NCBI RefSeq assembly: GCF_003071065.1
Contig: NZ_QCXX01000003.1
Location: 450,687-514,686 of the forward strand
Direction of reading: 5' to 3'
DNA: 64,000 nucleotides
Origin: Sphingobacterium athyrii
GTDB taxonomy: Bacteria; Bacteroidota; Bacteroidia; Sphingobacteriales; Sphingobacteriaceae
Shown here: positions 62,548-64,000 of the stretch, piece after piece
Layout of the letters: every line of letters begins with the position of its first letter
How positions within the stretch are numbered: the first letter of the stretch is position 1
Notes under the pieces: generated by a model
What the model was told of the DNA's origin: nothing
The model's database searches: none
The model's input: only the letters and a program-made list of their open reading frames with translations
Translations under genes and position numbers: made by a program

Positions 62548-64000
62548 ATGAAAAAAACGAGCTATATCTATCATTCCATGTTATTGGGATCCTTACTATT
62601 AGGGTCATGTTCATCCAATTTTTTAGATGTCGAACCGATGACAAGCGTTTTGGAGAGCAATTTTTATAAAACAGTGGCCGATGCTGAAATGGCTTTAGTC
62701 GGCTGCTATGACGGTTATCAAAGGACGACGTCCAACGGCAGCCAAGCCTTTTATATCACGTCGGAGATCGCCTCGGACAACTGTTTTGGCGGTGGGGGGA
62801 CAACAGACGGCCGAGGGTTTCAAGCAATAGACCGTTTTGATATTGCACAATCCCAATCGGACAATAATATCTTTGACGGCACCTGGTCAGATTACTATGC
62901 CGGTATTTTTAGATGCAATACGCTACTGGGGAAATTGGATGGCACCGACTTCTCGGGAAGCACAACCGCACGCGCGCGAATTGAAGGTGAAACCAGATTC
63001 CTACGTGCCTTAATGTACTTTGATCTTGTACGCCTTTTCGAAAGAATACCTTTGTTAACGAGTCCGACCAACGAGAATATTCCGCAATCGGATCCTAAAG
63101 CGATTTATCAATTGATTGTTTCGGACCTCAAATTTGCGGCTGCGAACATTCCGGAGACAGCTTATCCGAAATCGGCAGCCGCCACCAATGACGGTCGGGC
63201 TACGACATTTGCTGCAAAAGCGCTCTTGGCCCGTGTTTATCTCTTTTATTCGGGATACTATGGCAGCGAGGACATCGGCGTATCCAGAGCAGAAGCCCTG
63301 ACGGGGTTGGAAGACGTGATCAGCAGCGGACAGTTTGCCCTGGTGGCAGATTTTAAGAATCTATGGCCAGCAGCAAGTTATATTCCAAATGCCAGCAACA
63401 ATACACTAGATATTTCCAAATATGCCGGCAAGGGAAATTCTGAGGTCGTATTTGCGCAGAAATTTAACAATACCTCTAACTACAGCGGGTATGTCGATGG
63501 TAATCGCTGGGTAGTATTTCTAGGCCTGCGGGGCAAAAATTGGTCGCCCTATGGACAGGGATGGGGTGTATGCACGGTAAGTAAAAACTTCTTCAATGAG
63601 CTTGACAATAACGACACACGTAAGACGGCGTCCATCATTGATATCGAGGGCGAAAAAATAACGGGTTTTGACCTCAAAGATCAGCGCGAATACACGGGAT
63701 ACGCCGTAAAAAAATATGCACCCACCGCATTGCCGGATGGCACCACGAATACGGGTGGAGATAAGGATATGCAATTATCACAGGATCAGGATTACTTTGT
63801 GATCCGCTATGCCGATGTCCTGTTGATGGCAGCCGAACTGGGTTCCGTAAATGCACAAAAATATTTTGACGAGGTGCGGAAAAGGGCTTATAAAGCCAAT
63901 TTTGTAGCGCTGCCCGTATCAAAAAGCAATATTCTAAAGGAAAGAAAATTTGAGTTTGCATTTGAAGGTATCCGCTATTGGGACGTGCTGAGACAAGGGC
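62548..64000 (+). CDS. SusD-like glycan-binding lipoprotein (partial at window end)
   Basis: The ATG at 62548 opens a lipoprotein signal (MLLGSLLLGSCSSN, Cys21) and the frame stays open to the window edge, covering 484 residues. SusD signatures include the helical TPR-like region (TRFLRALMYFDLVRLFERIP) and late motifs YFVIRYADVLLMAAE and KERKFEFAFEGIRYWDVLR near the end, so only a short C-terminal part is missing. It binds oligosaccharides at the cell surface and passes them to the SusC partner encoded 11 bases upstream. This is the third structural gene of the polysaccharide locus. Confidence 0.95.
   Translation, partial: MKKTSYIYHSMLLGSLLLGSCSSNFLDVEPMTSVLESNFYKTVADAEMALVGCYDGYQRTTSNGSQAFYITSEIASDNCFGGGGTTDGRGFQAIDRFDIAQSQSDNNIFDGTWSDYYAGIFRCNTLLGKLDGTDFSGSTTARARIEGETRFLRALMYFDLVRLFERIPLLTSPTNENIPQSDPKAIYQLIVSDLKFAAANIPETAYPKSAAATNDGRATTFAAKALLARVYLFYSGYYGSEDIGVSRAEALTGLEDVISSGQFALVADFKNLWPAASYIPNASNNTLDISKYAGKGNSEVVFAQKFNNTSNYSGYVDGNRWVVFLGLRGKNWSPYGQGWGVCTVSKNFFNELDNNDTRKTASIIDIEGEKITGFDLKDQREYTGYAVKKYAPTALPDGTTNTGGDKDMQLSQDQDYFVIRYADVLLMAAELGSVNAQKYFDEVRKRAYKANFVALPVSKSNILKERKFEFAFEGIRYWDVLRQG

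Overview
The window looks like a chromosome segment of a Gram-negative Bacteroidetes, most likely a Sphingobacteriaceae member close to Sphingobacterium. The evidence is a SusC/SusD pair, a hybrid two-component regulator, a GLPGLI-family protein, Bacteroidetes-type lipoprotein signals, several candidate promoters with the TAnnTTTG -7 element, and moderate GC. The genus is inference. No rRNA, tRNA, CRISPR array, intact insertion sequence or prophage was seen.

Layout. 0-2.6 kb: the tail of an AraC regulator, a CDF metal exporter and a metal-binding lipoprotein. 2.7-20.4 kb: a LytTR response regulator and its LytS-type sensor, then four exported proteins: a collagen-like lipoprotein with six repeats, an outer-membrane barrel, a 2759-residue surface protein and a fibronectin-III protein. 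Matching direct-repeat operators (9-mers 21 bases apart) lie before the regulator and before the lipoprotein, so this is probably one self-regulated surface system. It is the strongest candidate in the window for something undescribed. 20.6-27.6 kb (minus): an efflux operon of MFP, RND, TolC-like and MFS genes. 27.6-31.4 kb: a metal-related regulatory patch with a fused HMA-AraC regulator, a lone IS3-OrfA-like protein, a 2Fe-2S flavin reductase, a short AraC-like regulator, a free HMA protein and a TetR-like regulator. 31.6-39.9 kb: a large GAF protein, two small membrane proteins, a two-domain glycosyltransferase, an AraC regulator, a siderophore-interacting-type flavoprotein and an unknown small protein. 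40-44.1 kb: an Ala-rich lipoprotein, a bacteriophytochrome-type kinase, a single-domain response regulator and two very small proteins, one histone-H1-like.

44.2-50.2 kb: an OmpR-type regulator and its kinase, divergent from a GLPGLI protein and an outer-membrane receptor-like protein. The gap between them carries six TAACA motifs in near-perfect ten-base phase next to a candidate promoter. 50.4-52.1 kb: a Crp/Fnr regulator and an NAD-dependent epimerase-like enzyme. 52.3 kb to the end: a polysaccharide utilisation locus with a hybrid sensor-AraC regulator, a secreted GH31 glycosidase with a PA14-like insert, SusC and a SusD cut by the window edge. Xyloglucan-type or other alpha-linked glycans are plausible substrates.

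Three promoter regions (before the LytTR regulon genes, the GLPGLI pair and the GH31 operon) share one design: direct repeats about two helical turns long that end about 30 bases before a TAnnTTTG-like element. This suggests one activation geometry used by three unrelated regulator classes.
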